This document shows positions 1 through 10,850 of a stretch of 64,000 bases of DNA, piece after piece (position 1 is the stretch's first letter; each line of letters opens with the position of its first letter). The translations under genes were made by a program, and so were the position numbers. A model generated the notes under the pieces. It had not been told where the DNA came from. It did not search any database and worked only from the letters and a program-made list of their open reading frames with translations. Location: positions 558,001 to 622,000 of the forward strand of contig JARGXX010000097.1 in assembly GCA_030374765.1 (NCBI GenBank), given 5' to 3'. The DNA comes from Agarophyton chilense. Its lineage: Eukaryota; Rhodophyta; Florideophyceae; Gracilariales; Gracilariaceae.

Positions 1-1176
1 AAATGCTTGTGCAACCGTGAAAGCGGATATCTTCCGTAGAGGTACGGTCCGAACCAGTTTTGAGAAACGATCCGTGATAACGAGTAAAAACTTATGTCTA
101 CGTCGTGTGGTGAGGAGCTTACCGAGGATGTCAATGGCGACAAACTCGAGAGGAGCCCGTGCCGGGAATAGTTTCAACTTCGCTGAGTACTTGCGAAGTT
201 TCACCCGATTCTTAGCACATTCGGTACAAAACCGCACCGTTGCGTAGCAATCCACCGCCATGGCGGGCCAGTAGAAATTCCTTCGCAAAGTGAGGTAGAG
301 CTTCCGTCCACCGGCGTGTCCACCAAGTGTCGCATTGTGCGATAGATGCAAAACTCTAGAATGTAGAGTATGCGGCACCACGACTTGTAGGGATAACTGA
401 ACCGTCCTGACGAGGTATCCAAGATCGTTTACCTCGAAAGGGAGTTGTGCACCGCCATTAAGCCAGGCGCGAATCTTCGTACAGAAGGGGTCACCCTGCT
501 GTTCTCTGACCATCTCCTCCGGGGGTATCGGCACAAAATTACCCGGCGGGGGTTTCTCTGAATCGTCCGAGACGAGAAATGCGTCAATATCATCATCTGA
601 TTCCGGGCTTTCGTTCCATTTATCGTGTAACCAATCCGGGTCCCCCGGTGTTCCATCGTCTACGACGAAGCAAGGTATATCCTCGTCATCGACGGCTAGA
701 GCTTCCCCATTCGTGGGTAAACGCGAGAGCGCGTCCGCTTGCGCGTTCTGAGTGCCCTTCTTGTAGATCACTTCAAAGTCATATTCCGCGAGGCGGAGTC
801 TCCAACGCATTAAGCGGCCTGACGGCTCCGAGATGGTCATGAGCCATCGTAGGGACGAGTGATCCGTGTAAACGGTAAAGTGCACACCCATGAGGTAGGG
901 GCGGAGTGTAGAGAGGGCCCACACAACTGCAAGGCACTCCTTCTCCGACACGGAGTACTTCCGCTCGTGGACATTGAGCGAGCGTGACCAGTACCCAATG
1001 GGTTTGCGTTCTCCTTCGGGAGTAGTTTGAAAGAGTGCACAGCCTACCTGGTAGTCGCTAGAGTCCGTGTCCACGGAAAAAGGTAGTCCTGGTTTCGGTA
1101 ACGATAGAATCGGTGCTGATGTGACAGCCTCCCTAAGGGAGTTAAAATCATCCGTCTGGGCGGACGTAAAGGGGCC
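1..1176 (-). pseudogene. Pol of gypsy family A copy 1: RNase H and start of integrase
   Basis: After the frameshift an uninterrupted minus-strand frame runs to the window edge. RNase H shows DTDSSDYQVG, KECLAVVWALSTLRPYL and YTDHSSLRWL. The linker then ends in a segment LPFEVNDLGYLVRTV that is also found in the relative. The integrase zinc-binding region has a His pair (HLSHNATLGGHAGG) and a Cys pair (CCTEC), followed by the first catalytic Asp (FVAIDILG). The rest of integrase is outside the window. No stop codon interrupts these roughly 390 codons, so the only visible damage to Pol here is the single-base deletion at about 1177. Confidence 0.85.
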
Positions 1177-2786
1177 AATTTAGGTGGTTGACCTTTCCGC
1201 AGAAGCGCGCTCAAAGGGGCCGCGATTTCAGCGAAGTTAGGGATAAACCGTCGGTAGACGTTGACCAATCCTAGAAAGGAGCGCAGTTCCGTCTGGGTAG
1301 CGGGTTCTTTCGCCTTGCGAAGGGACCTCACTCGAGCTTCCTCGATCATTACACGTCCCGGACGGATAATGTGCCCGAGATACTTCACAGTATCGGTAAA
1401 GAACTCACATTTCCTCAGTTTGAGGGTTATTCCAGCATCACGTAGCGTTGTCAATATGTCCCTGACATGGGTGAGATGGTCATCCAGATTGTCTGAGAAT
1501 ACAATGATATCGTCCAAATAGACGAGGCAAGTACGCCACTTAAAGCGGGCCAACAAAATGTCGATAGCACGCTGAAAGGTAGCGGGAGCATTGGTTAGAC
1601 CAAAAGGCATCCATTTGAAACGGTAGACTCCCGAGTGACAGACAAACGCAGTCTTATCTTGGTCCTCCTCCCTAACGGGAACCTGCCAATATCCCCAATT
1701 GGCGTCCAAAGCCATGAACACGGTAGCAGTGCCGAGAGAGTCGGTGTACTCATCCATTCGTGGGATCGGGTACACGTCCTTGACGGTAACATCATTCAAG
1801 CGACGGTAGTCGATGCAAAAGCGCCAGGACCCATCGGGTTTCGGAGCCAGTACCACTGGGGATGCCCACGGCGACTGAGCCGGTTCGATCACTCCAGCTC
1901 GGAGCATTTTGTCCACTTGGAAATGTTCCTCTTCTCGGGCATTGGGGCCTGCCCTGTAAGGGTGTTCAGCCACCGGTCGGGTGTTCGGCAATAAATCTAT
2001 CCGGTGTTCCGTTGTATTTATCTCACCAAGAGAGCCATCCCACATTGTGGTAAACTCCCGTAACATCTCACGCAGACTTTCACGGTATGACTCCGGTACG
2101 TGACCGAGGTCGAGTTCATCGAGTTCTTTCACGAGGTCTACCCGGTCGTAACTCGTCGGAACGGGCTTCTTTTCTGTTTCGGCCGGTTCTGATTCCGAAT
2201 CGTTCGGTGATTGGACGGCAGTTTCCTCCCCCTTCTTAGAGTGAACGAGACCGAGGACTTCGGCAGCGGTCAGCCTAGTGGGGACCATCGCGGTGGGGTG
2301 AGGCATTACCGATCCAATAACTTGGTTTTTCACCAGTGACTGGGGGGTGGAGCCCAAATTGGCAACGAGCACGGTGAACGGCTTGTCTGGGACAATCTGC
2401 GCGACTCCATTCGCCACGGCGAGTTGATATCCATCGTACAGAGATGAGAGAGGCTGAATGACTCGTAAACCGTGTTTACGGGAAGTGACACGCACCCATA
2501 CTTGGGACTCTGGCGGGATTCGGACAGACGCAGCCACGCGGAGCTTGGTAGACTCCCGAGAAGCGGGTGGAGGTTCCTGCGCGGCAGGGAGCGGTACGTG
2601 CTTCTTGGAGGCACGCCGCAGCGGACGACGGACAATCGGAACCGACGAGCCGTCTTCCATCTCAACACGCTTTAAGCGGGGCCTTATGGCGTCAACGAAT
2701 CTGTCACAGAAGTCACATCCCATGATGATGGGGGCAGCCAATTTCCGGCATACAATAAAGTCGAGTTTCACCACGAAGGAGCCCAA
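1177..2786 (-). pseudogene. Pol of gypsy family A copy 1: protease tail and reverse transcriptase
   Basis: Starts inside the post-protease segment (GCDFCDRFV, also present in the complete element) and runs through a linker into RT, with FCIDYRRLND, FGLTNAPATFQRAID and the catalytic YLDD box all intact. Just upstream (2790-2930) the protease frame is recognisable but shifted, and its DTGA-type active site is gone. At about 1177 a single-base deletion throws the frame: the open frame continues to 1044 as nonsense, while RNase H continues in the neighbouring frame. Function in the family: copying element RNA into DNA. This copy cannot make a full Pol without a frameshift. Confidence 0.88.
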
Positions 2787-3041
2787 GCGAACGACGAGAG
2801 CGACGGTCCAACCGTTGACAACGGGTTGTTATTCGCGTCCGCGACGTCAGGCGCCACGCCAAGGCGGATCTGAGATGGCAAGGGCGGGGGCAGCAGCGAT
2901 TCCACGATGAAATTAGTACCATGGTTTCCTTCTCTTCTCACAGGCGCGGATCACACCTTGGGTGGCAGACGACCGTTTAGAACGGGATGAACGCCTGCGA
3001 TGGCCATCGTCAGAAGACGAATTTGACGAGTCCGACCCATT

Positions 3042-3719
3042 TCAATGGTGAGAGCCACGCGACGACCGTGAGGAGTTCGACGAGTCCGAATCATCGCTGT
3101 CACGCTTTCCACGCCGACGGCGGGTATCGTCCCTTTTCCTCTCGTCTTTCGCTTGGTGCGACACAGCAACCGGCTTCTCCGGGACGTCTTCCACCAAGAT
3201 GGTTTGCTCTAACGTCTGGAGACGGGCGCTAACACGATTGAGTTGGGTCTCGACACATTCCACGTAAGCGGCGGGACCACCAAAACATTCCAACAGGGTG
3301 TTGACGTCCGCCTGCAACAAGCGGAGGTAGTCAACCACTTCCTTCATAGAAGAGCCATCACACCTGGAATGCAGGGCTTCGAACTCTTCCACGAAGGCAT
3401 TGTGCGCTTCCCGCATTACGCGGATCTGCTGCCTCACACTTGAGCTGCTGTCGATGTGGAACTCGTTTTTCTGGACCTTTTCGTCGGCAGGAGCCGGGTC
3501 ATCCACGGCAGGGGCCGGTCCAGCACCAGAATTGGGTCCATTCCTCGACGCCTTAGGCGGTCGCTTGTTGTTCTTGGAGGAGTTCGACCCCTTACTCTTT
3601 CCTTTCGGAGCGGCTTGAAGTAACGGCGGGGGAACCCTTCCAGGGTCCGCAGGCACCACGTCATTGACGGAACGGCTCCGCGTGATCGCGGGTTCCGCTT
3701 CCGACGGTAGTCGTGACAT
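3042..3719 (-). CDS. Gag N-terminal region, gypsy family A copy 1 (truncated)
   Basis: ORF of 225 aa from the ATG at 3719. An upstream in-frame Met at 3767 precedes a hydrophobic stretch, but the start of the complete relative argues for 3719. It is Lys/Pro/Ser-rich at first, then a predicted helical segment, then an Arg/Ser/Asp-rich tail. The helical part aligns with residues about 115-170 of the complete element's gag; both show a pattern like DVN-LLE-FG followed by RLQTLE. The capsid and the CCHC knuckle present in the relative are absent here. The ORF stops at 3042, about 90 bp from the remnant of protease, which indicates an internal deletion. Role in the intact family: particle assembly. 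Confidence 0.75.
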   Translation of the reverse strand: MSRLPSEAEPAITRSRSVNDVVPADPGRVPPPLLQAAPKGKSKGSNSSKNNKRPPKASRNGPNSGAGPAPAVDDPAPADEKVQKNEFHIDSSSSVRQQIRVMREAHNAFVEEFEALHSRCDGSSMKEVVDYLRLLQADVNTLLECFGGPAAYVECVETQLNRVSARLQTLEQTILVEDVPEKPVAVSHQAKDERKRDDTRRRRGKRDSDDSDSSNSSRSSRGSHH

Positions 3720-3856
3720 GGTTGTAGCGTTGACCACTAAGAATAGGACAAAAAAAGCTTCCACCAAGTGGGTCCAAACAAAGAAATTGGAAAGCAGATC
3801 TCGACGAGAGAAGACAGCACAGCAATGTGAAAAACAACCAAACCAGGTCCCCCTAG

Positions 3857-3874
3857 CCTTCTAAGTCGGGAGAC
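3857..3874 (-). other. Primer-binding site, gypsy family A copy 1
   Basis: Minus-strand TGGTCTCCCGACTTAGAA, a few bases inside the LTR end. The same 16-base core (TGGTCTCCCGACTTAG) sits at the same place in the complete element (23503-23518). The complement has the shape of a tRNA 3' end (7-nt acceptor strand, discriminator A, CCA). I cannot name the tRNA. Confidence 0.7.
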
Positions 3875-3879
3875 CAGTT

Positions 3880-4800
3880 TGTAGTGCAACGCCAAGGGCG
3901 GCGGAAACACACGAAGATGTCCGAGTCTTCCTCCAAGGAGGGTAGCACGGCGACGGAGCCTCTCCGGAGTGAACACGACTAAGTCGGGGTGTAAGGCCGA
4001 GGTTCACCTGCACGCCAAGCGGGGAGAGTGCGGGATGCTAGAAGGGAGCAGACCAGGTATGAGCTGTATTCCACGGGAGTGGGCAAGTCTCGAGATCGAG
4101 TAATGCACCCACAGGAGTGGCGGTAAACCCGGTAAGCCGGCGCGCGGCACACGCGCGAGCGGCACGAATGACCAACCACAAAGCAAAAGGGGGAGCTACC
4201 ACGAGAGTGGGTAAGCGATAAAGGGGGGACCACCCAGTGGGGGCGATCGGGGGCATTGGCCACGGGAGCCAAAAGAAATATGTATCAAACCCAATACTGG
4301 GGCGAGAACACGGCAGTGGTATGAAAGATATACACGCTAACAGCGGTGAGTCTCCTGTTGACGCAGGGTGGATAAGTCTACCGTTAGTAACGCGGCTTCA
4401 CCTCCGTAGAGTGTGGAAGACTCGCGAAAGCGGAAAAAGACTTAGAGCCAAGAACCCTGGTTGGAAAAGTTTACTGAGTGTCAGGGCGAGATCGCCCTGG
4501 CACTATATAGTGTAGAATTCTGTAAAGAGCTCTCTAACCTAGTGTAATAAAGCTAAATAAATACAGAAATATCCAGCTATGCCGTGCCAACCTGTCCTGG
4601 GCCACCCGTGGTACCCGTGGGTAAGTCACACCCGAATGGGGGCCACGGCGCACGGCCGCCGGTGCACTTCGCGTACAACGCGTATACACCTGGCTAGGCC
4701 AGCCCGCTAGTAGCGGTATTACTCATAGATCTCACAAGTATCGCCCGAGGCGAAAAAACAACCAAGTCCTGGAAAACGGCCCTCACGAGGGTTGCACTAC
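3880..4800 (-). repeat. 5' LTR of gypsy family A copy 1
   Basis: 921 bp beginning TGTAGTGCAAC and ending GTTGCACTACA, a perfect 11-bp terminal inverted repeat with the canonical TG...CA ends. The left end abuts the primer-binding site, so on the minus strand this is the 5' LTR. Length and internal blocks (for example ACTAAGTCGGGGTGTAAG at about 3978) match the 916-bp LTRs of the complete family member. The partner LTR lies beyond the left edge, so the target-site duplication cannot be tested. Confidence 0.85.
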
Positions 4801-5075
4801 AATAACTGAAAAAACCACTTGGGGTATTGTTTCAATTCGTCTGCTTGATGAGGTGCGAACAATAGGATGTCAATTATGAGAATGAGCTGCGGCGGCCAGA
4901 CAAAAATGTGGAATATGAAACAAGGAAAACCATACAACCAATCGCTGTTATCTAAATCCCTTGAATCTAAAGAAGAAGCTGAAAAACTCTACTGAATCAA
5001 CCACAGCACTATCGGATCAGAATTCCCCAGAAAAGACGGAGAAGCTCAATAAGCAAACTGACATTGGTTTCGGCT
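4801..5075. other. No gene seen; flank of copy 1
   Basis: About 275 bp, A-rich, between the LTR of copy 1 and the copia fragment. No coding potential or repeat partner was recognised. Confidence 0.5.
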
Positions 5076-5699
5076 CTATGAAAACAACCACCCGCTCAAT
5101 AAGCTGTTGATTGATGCAAATGCGGACTTCTCAATCTTGTTGAGGCTTGCGGCAGATTCTTTTCGTCGTGGACGCGAGATTGAGTATTCCATGACACCTT
5201 CTAGCTTGTCTTCGGCGTTTGTTTCGATGGTGAAGTCATTATTTTGGATGGTGTCAATTCTAAAGAACTGTAGTTTTCCTTGCCCGTTTTTGATGACGCC
5301 AAACTTAAACATATGATTGAAGGGTTCTAGGAACCTTTTTGAACTATCTCCTTTGCCAGCCACCTTGAGACCATATACGATTTTGGCTACTATCAGAACC
5401 GTTCTTCCATTCTCTTCCTGGTAGAAGAGCTGCGATATATATGCAGCCTGTGAGGGGATTGAGGAGCACAGGTCTCTCGCCTTTCCAAACAGTTTAGAAT
5501 TCAACATAATCCCTTGCAAGGATACAGGGGTTTTATTTGAGTTAGATTCGGGCAGCCTCTCTTGGAACGCAGTCCTGAGTGAGACAGATTTAGCATAATC
5601 TTCTTGGTTTCCTTTGCCGTCAGTCCAAGGAACGTTGTTGAGTTCCCAAGAGAATCTTGGACGACTAGGGGTAGTTGCACAACCTGGTGCTGGGCCCAT
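5076..5699 (-). pseudogene. Copia-type gag fused to RT by internal deletion
   Basis: A 207-aa ORF in which two distant parts of a copia polyprotein are joined. Residues 1 to about 85 look like a copia Gag N-terminus (WELNNVPWTDGKGNQEDY, then LQGIMLNSKLFGKARDLC). From about residue 90 the sequence is instead the RT palm and connection: QLFYQEENGRTVLIVAKIV, then a region ending ISRPRRKE..LNKIEKSAFASINSLL, which in other copies here leads into the GWL segment before RNase H. The RT motif expected as IVDD reads IVYG, so catalysis would be lost. It begins inside a half-tRNA-type primer-binding site at 5690-5702. The fusion is seen in the sequence; the deletion mechanism is inferred. Confidence 0.7.
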
Positions 5700-5702
5700 A
5701 AA
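5690..5702 (-). other. Copia primer-binding site matching the initiator-tRNA anticodon arm
   Basis: Plus strand GCTGGGCCCATAA equals the anticodon stem-loop of eukaryotic initiator methionine tRNA as I know it. Its complement serves as the binding site for a cleaved half-tRNA primer in Drosophila copia-type elements. The same 13-mer lies next to the LTR of the complete copia element here (61789-61801). The LTR that should adjoin it to the right (about 5703-5920) could not be delimited. Confidence 0.6.
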
Positions 5703-5921
5703 AAAGTATTGAGGAGTATTCGAGTTCTACGAAAGTCCTAGGTCGAGCTAGTAGAAGTGTTTTCCTAGGTGCGTGGTATTCAGGTGACTTCCGGCAGCAG
5801 GGTTTGTATTTATATAGAGTTCGGTGTTCAGTTTGCAGACTAGTGCTTTTTGATACATCTCCGTAGATAGAAGCGGTTTCAATGTAATATCTATTCTCAC
5901 GTGCATATTATTTTTAGTCCG

Positions 5922-6837
5922 TGACGGTCATATGATCCGCAAGACGGGAACTCGTCTGCGCCAAAACGAAGTTCGCAGCCCCACCGCATGAGGCCATTTG
6001 TTCGTTCATCACGAGTAAGAACGCGATGTCGCTCACCAAAGATCCCGCTTTTCTAAGAACACCCGCCAGGGTCAAGATGATATCAACCCATGTCTCCTGG
6101 CCTTCGTGCCAGAAAGCCTGAAGTAAGATAGCTCCCTCAGGAATTCACCATCCTCCAGAGACGTTACCTATGGCATCGTAAGGAAAATATTCTGCATTGG
6201 AGTAGCCCTTAAAATAAATAACTGAGGAAACGAACGGTACAGATTTAATGGCCTCGTATTCACCGGCAACGACAAGAAGCGCCACGACTTCGGCAAGCAG
6301 ATCCTGGCACCTAGAGAGATCTCGAGGACCTTTTTCATCTTCAGCGCCACAGGTGACCTGAGCAAGAGACGCCGTCATCGAATCTCAACAAGCGGGATCG
6401 CGCGAAAGCTGTAACGGGGCGTTTGAATCCTGGAGGTAGCTTCGGACGAAGCCGAACCTTTGGAGCCAACAGTCGCCAAATTCACACGCATAAAAACGCG
6501 GCATCTTCTTCTCATCTGGGCGCAACAGGTGCATGCCAACCAAGGGGTTCCCAGAGTCGCACCCAGTGAGATGACGAGTGATGTCTTTGTAGGTATACAC
6601 CTCGTAATCGTACCTCTATAGACTCCGTATTCGGAACCAATCGATGTAATCGTTATCATCAAGGAGGTGTCTTGCACTGCAAGAGTAGAAGGTGCACCTT
6701 CGGAGAATGTTTTTTATCCTAAATCCTCTCCCGAAGCGGACGACCTCAGACAGTACTACAAACAAGCGACTCGCGGGGGATGACCACCCTGATTCTTGGT
6801 ACAACCGCCAATCTCGGCATTTCTTACGGAAAGCCAT
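5922..6837 (-). pseudogene. Unrecognised ORF, about 305 codons, with three in-frame stops
   Basis: One reading frame spans 6837-5922, broken only by TAG at 6618-6616, TGA at 6387-6385 and TGA at 6147-6145, with no frameshift. Pieces have ordinary protein composition, for example LLDDNDYIDWFRIRSL, FYACEFGDCWLQRFGFVRSYL and LLQAFWHEGQETWVDIILTL. I do not recognise the family. It sits just before the decayed plus-strand gypsy pol and on the opposite strand to it. It could be part of another element's opposite-strand gene like the one at 13820-15547, but I see no direct similarity to that protein. Function unknown. Confidence 0.4.
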
Positions 6838-6841
6838 CCTC

Positions 6842-7330
6842 CAATAAGCGGCTTGAACAACTTAACCGTCAATCATATGTATCCAATTCCACGCGTGGAT
6901 GAGTACATCGACTCACTCGACACTGCTACCGTTTTTTCGGCTTTGGACGCCGATTGGAAATATGGGAAAGTTCCAGTCATAAAAGAGGACGAGGAGAAGA
7001 CTGCTTTGCATGTCATTCGGGACTCTACCGTTTCAAATGGATGACTTTTCGTCTGACCTATACCATCACTACTTTTCAACGTGATGTGGATATTCTAGAA
7101 GTCCGCATCAAGTGGTGCACCTTTATCGTCTATCTAAACGATATAATAGTTTTCCCAGATAATCTGGATGACCACCTGACGCATGTCAGGGACATTATGA
7201 GCACGTTAAGTGAAGCTGGAATAACTCTCATGTTAGAAAAATGTATCTTTTTTACAAATGCTGTAAATAATCTGGGTCAAAATATCCGTCCTGGACAAGT
7301 TCTGATCGTCAATTATGTCTGATCCCCAGT
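6842..7330 (+). pseudogene. Decayed RT, gypsy family A
   Basis: Fragments in two frames: MYPIPRVDEYIDSLDTATVF, then a shifted part equivalent to the FKWMPFGLTNA-FQRAIDIL block, then VYLNDIIVF in place of YLDD, and YLGHIIRPG degraded to NLGQNIRPG. The order and spacing match the RT of copies 1 and 2. The first catalytic Asp of the YLDD box is replaced (YLND). Non-functional. Confidence 0.8.
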
Positions 7331-7479
7331 GAGGAAGCTTGAGTGAAATCGCTTCGCCTAGCGAAAAAATACTATATATCAGAAAAAACTACACTCCTTT
7401 CTAGTAATTATTATTGTCTACCGACGGTTTATACCGAACTGAGCGGATATCGCCGAGCTCTTAAAAGATATTCTGAGGA

Positions 7480-7960
7480 AAGGTAAACAACCTAAGTTGA
7501 AACCTCTCACGTCGGTCCAGACAAATGCTTTTAATTAGGTTAGTGAGGCTGTCACATCACCACCGATCTTATTGTTACAAGAATCCGGATTATCGGTTGC
7601 AGTGGTCAAAATTTCTAGTCACTACAAATTAGGTTCTGTTCTCTTTCAGATAGCTTCCAGAGGAGAACAGAAACCCGTTGGGTATTGATCAAGTTCGTTG
7701 AATGTCCACGAACGCAACTATTTCATGTCGGAGGAAGAGTGTCTGGCCGTTATGTGGGTCCTCTCTACTCTCCGTCCCGATCTCATGGGTGTGCACGTTA
7801 CTCTCTACAAAGATCAAACCTCCTCACGACTTGTTTTAAGCATTTCGGAACCGTCAGACCTTTTAATGTATTGGAGACTTCGCGTATCAAAATATGACTT
7901 CCAAGTGATCTAAAAGAAGTGCACGCAAAATATGGCAGCGGACGCGCTATCATGTTTACC
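7480..7960 (+). pseudogene. Decayed RNase H, gypsy family A
   Basis: Recognisable blocks are PLTSVQTNAFN (connection), NVHERNYFMSEEECLAVMW, LSTLRPDLMGVHVTLYKDQ and MYWRLRVSKYDFQVI. Each aligns with the RNase H and tether of copies 1 and 2. It is scattered over two frames with stops. Confidence 0.75.
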
Positions 7961-8383
7961 TCAGAATGAAGAAGCTCTGGTACCCGAAGAAGAGAATATA
8001 CCTTGCTTGGTCGTATGCGATCCAGCACCAGACGAGCCAGATTGGATACAAAATACGTAGCGTGAAGACCCTCAATCAGATGCTGAATGGGTGTTGTCTC
8101 GTCGCAGATCGTCGATCGCACGCGCCGCTCGCGTTACACAGAGAATGGGCAGCAAAGATGAGTTCCGCCTCCTTCACGGTTACCCCCTGGACTGGCGTGG
8201 CAATCCGGTATTCTTTTATTGTAGGCACAGTACAATAGTTCAAAGTATTTGCTCTTCATTTTGAACTATATGTACAATAGTAGGCGTCCATGTTTGACGC
8301 TTAAAGCATTTGAGATGAGACACCGGCGGTGAGTTGGATTCACTCTGATTGTCCGATCTGGTCATCAATGGGACATTTTTTTC

Positions 8384-9650
8384 ATGTCTGACGAAACTGA
8401 GAAGCCCCCACCCGAAAATTTAGTACCGATACATCCGGAGGAGATGGTTGGAGAACAGCAAAGCGATCCTTTCTGTACGAACATAGTCGCCCATATTAAC
8501 GGTGGCGCACCACTCCCTTTCGAGATAAGTGAAATTGGATACCTCTTCAAAACGGTACAATCATCCCCACAAGTAGTGGTTTTTCATGCTCTACAGTCTA
8601 GAGAGTTGCACCTATCGCTATATGCGGATCTTGGTGAACACGCCAGTGGACTAGATATATAGCTCATTCTCATTTTGCGATGGAGCTTTTACTGGGCTGC
8701 TCTGGCTGTGGAGTGCTGAGCAAATTTGCGGTTCCACCACGAATGTGCTAAAATTCGCTTGAAAAAACGAAAATACTTATCGAAGTTGAAGCTTCTTCCA
8801 GCATGGGCTCTATTCGAATGTCTTGAAATCGACAGTCTCAGCCCGATACTTTCCAACCGAGGTAGAAACTCATTTGTACTCGTTAAGACACAACGTTTCT
8901 CGAATGTGGCTCGGTGGTACTCATAAAGAAGATAATCTCTTTCTCGGTGGAACAAGCTTTTGTGACCCACTGTTTATTTTTCTACGGCCCACCGGTTCAT
9001 GTTATGTCCGCTAACGAAAAATAATTCGCATCGCGATTCTTCGAGGACTTGTGTCGGATTTTCGACATAAATTTTTTTTTTACAACTACTTAGCTCCCCC
9101 CGTTTAGAGCACAAGCCGAGCAGTTCAACCAAACACTACACGCCTTTCTCCGTTCTTAACTGGCCAATTACCCCAAACTTTGGGATCTGTTTACTGACGC
9201 TTTAATGCTCGCGTACAATACGCAGCTATACCGTACAACGGGTTTGACTCCATTCTAATCAGTCTTGTCACACCCACCGCTCCCTATCACGTTCTAACAC
9301 ACTCCAACGCAGGTGGAATACCCTTCAGTGACGGATTATCTCCACAAGTGAAATCGGGACTGACAAAGCTGATTCCAGCTGCGGGTAGAGCGCTAGTCTT
9401 TGATCAAGCCGCCGACAAGCGTGATTTTGATTCTCGTCTACGCTCTACGGCACCACTGATAAAATTGGGTGACTATGTCCTAATCCTTAAGGAACACTCA
9501 AACCCCAAAAGGAGAAATACAACAAACTCTCGCATATCGCGGCCAGACCATATATTGTAAGCCATGTAAGAGACGATGCCATCGTGGTGGAAGTAGCAGA
9601 CGCTCAACAGCGTATTTCTGGCTAGCGCCTTATCATCACCTTCCCATCGC
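8384..9650 (+). pseudogene. Decayed integrase, gypsy family A
   Basis: 8384-8662 aligns with the RNase H to integrase linker (PFCTNIVAHINGGAPLPFE). 9110-9260 gives the third catalytic block and following helix (AEQFNQTLHAFLRS, then WDLFTDALMLAYNTQLYRTTG). 9348-9560 gives the C-terminal part with the spacing of the GPY/F region (KRDFDSRLR, GDYVLILKEHSNPKRR). Stops and frameshifts are throughout. Confidence 0.7.
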
Positions 9651-10452
9651 TCTTTGAACTACCAGATGAAACATTTAACAAGACCCTCAACCGTGGATAG
9701 TGTTCCGCGGCACACCTCAGTTGCTCAGCTCAGTTAAGTTGTGACAAGAGCCTCTGTCTTGCCACAATCTACTAGGGGACTATCTGATTTCCAGCTCTTG
9801 ACGGAAACTACCTAGAAAGGTCCCTTTGTAGCGCCAATGCGTGGTGTCTACCTTCGATTCCCTACTTCTTTCCCTACCGCTCCATCTGAAGAGGTGGGCG
9901 AGAACATTAAGGTAGAACCCGACAACGTCGTTAAGAGCGAGTCAGTCACGGAACACTCACAGGCAAAAAGCAAAAATTACTTGTTGCAAAGTGACATGGA
10001 GAACTTCAATTAGTACGCCGCGGCGCAAATGCTCCTTCGGGAGATACATTGCACCCACAATCCCGACCTTTAGGTGAAAGATACACTGATCGGAGTAAAC
10101 CTTTGGAAGCTGTAGTGTAACTCTAAAGCGTTTGAAATCACTGACAATGCCGCCACGCGAGCACTCATGTGAGGAGGCGGAATACGCCACGGCGCGGATC
10201 ATTGCGAGCCACCGGTTGGAACGCGCACATAAAAGAATGGCCCAGACCTCGGCAGATTTACCAATTAACGCAAAAGGCGGTCAACTTCCCGGTTTACGCC
10301 GCATACGAGCACAATCGAGTCCGTCGTCAATAACCTCAACGTCAGGATGAATACTAGCACATAAGCTCGTGAAGCCCGACACAGAACCTCATATTGGAGA
10401 GATTTCTGCGTTACAAAAACGGCTCAGCCGGAAGGTCTACGAGAAGTGATGT

Positions 10453-10593
10453 TTTATCGACCATATTGCGGAACATTCATAACAGCCGGATGGTTACATT
10501 CAGTGTCTTGTCCGTTGGTATTGCTAAAGTTCCAAAAAAAACTCGAATGAACCGATTGAGCATATCCCACATTCAAAAGTAAAGTGGTTTCAT
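10453..10593 (+). pseudogene. Decayed chromodomain at the pol C-terminus
   Basis: The frame from 10453 aligns residue by residue with the intact chromodomain of the complete element: FIDHIAEH for FVIDRIVRH, CLVRWY for YKVRWY, EPIEHIPHSKV for EPIEHIPSSKV. It has two in-frame stops. Chromodomains at integrase C-termini steer chromoviruses to chromatin marks. Its place just before the opposite-strand ORF shows the gene order is ancestral to the family. Confidence 0.72.
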
Positions 10594-10850
10594 AACCTCG
10601 CCGAAGGCGGACAGGACTAACTGCAACGATCGTCATCCCCAGGGTTGGATAGTCGAATCACCGTAGTGGAATAGAAGAAAGTGAAGAAACAGAAGAAAAA
10701 AGATAGAAGAATGTCATAGAAGATGGAATAAGAAGCAAGAAAAATGCACAAGTAACTTGGTACTTATTCGAGTACATGGGTACCGTACCGAAAAGTTGGA
10801 AACTGCACTACATCTAGAAGCTACATGCCCCTTTCGGTATCACTACCATC

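Larger units (their letters stand above)
1..4800 (-). mobile_element. Ty3/gypsy retrotransposon, family A copy 1 (5' part; runs off the window)
   Basis: Minus-strand LTR element. Read right to left it has a 5' LTR (4800-3880), a primer-binding site (about 3874-3857), a gag N-terminal ORF (3719-3042), and then protease remnant, RT, RNase H and the start of integrase, which continues past position 1. The 3' LTR and any downstream gene lie outside the window. Compared with the complete relative at 12694-24435, the capsid and zinc-knuckle part of gag and the start of protease are missing between about 2930 and 3042. One base is lost near 1177. It is therefore a defective copy. The family assignment rests on shared pol protein sequence, the same primer-binding site and alignable LTRs. 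Confidence 0.9.
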
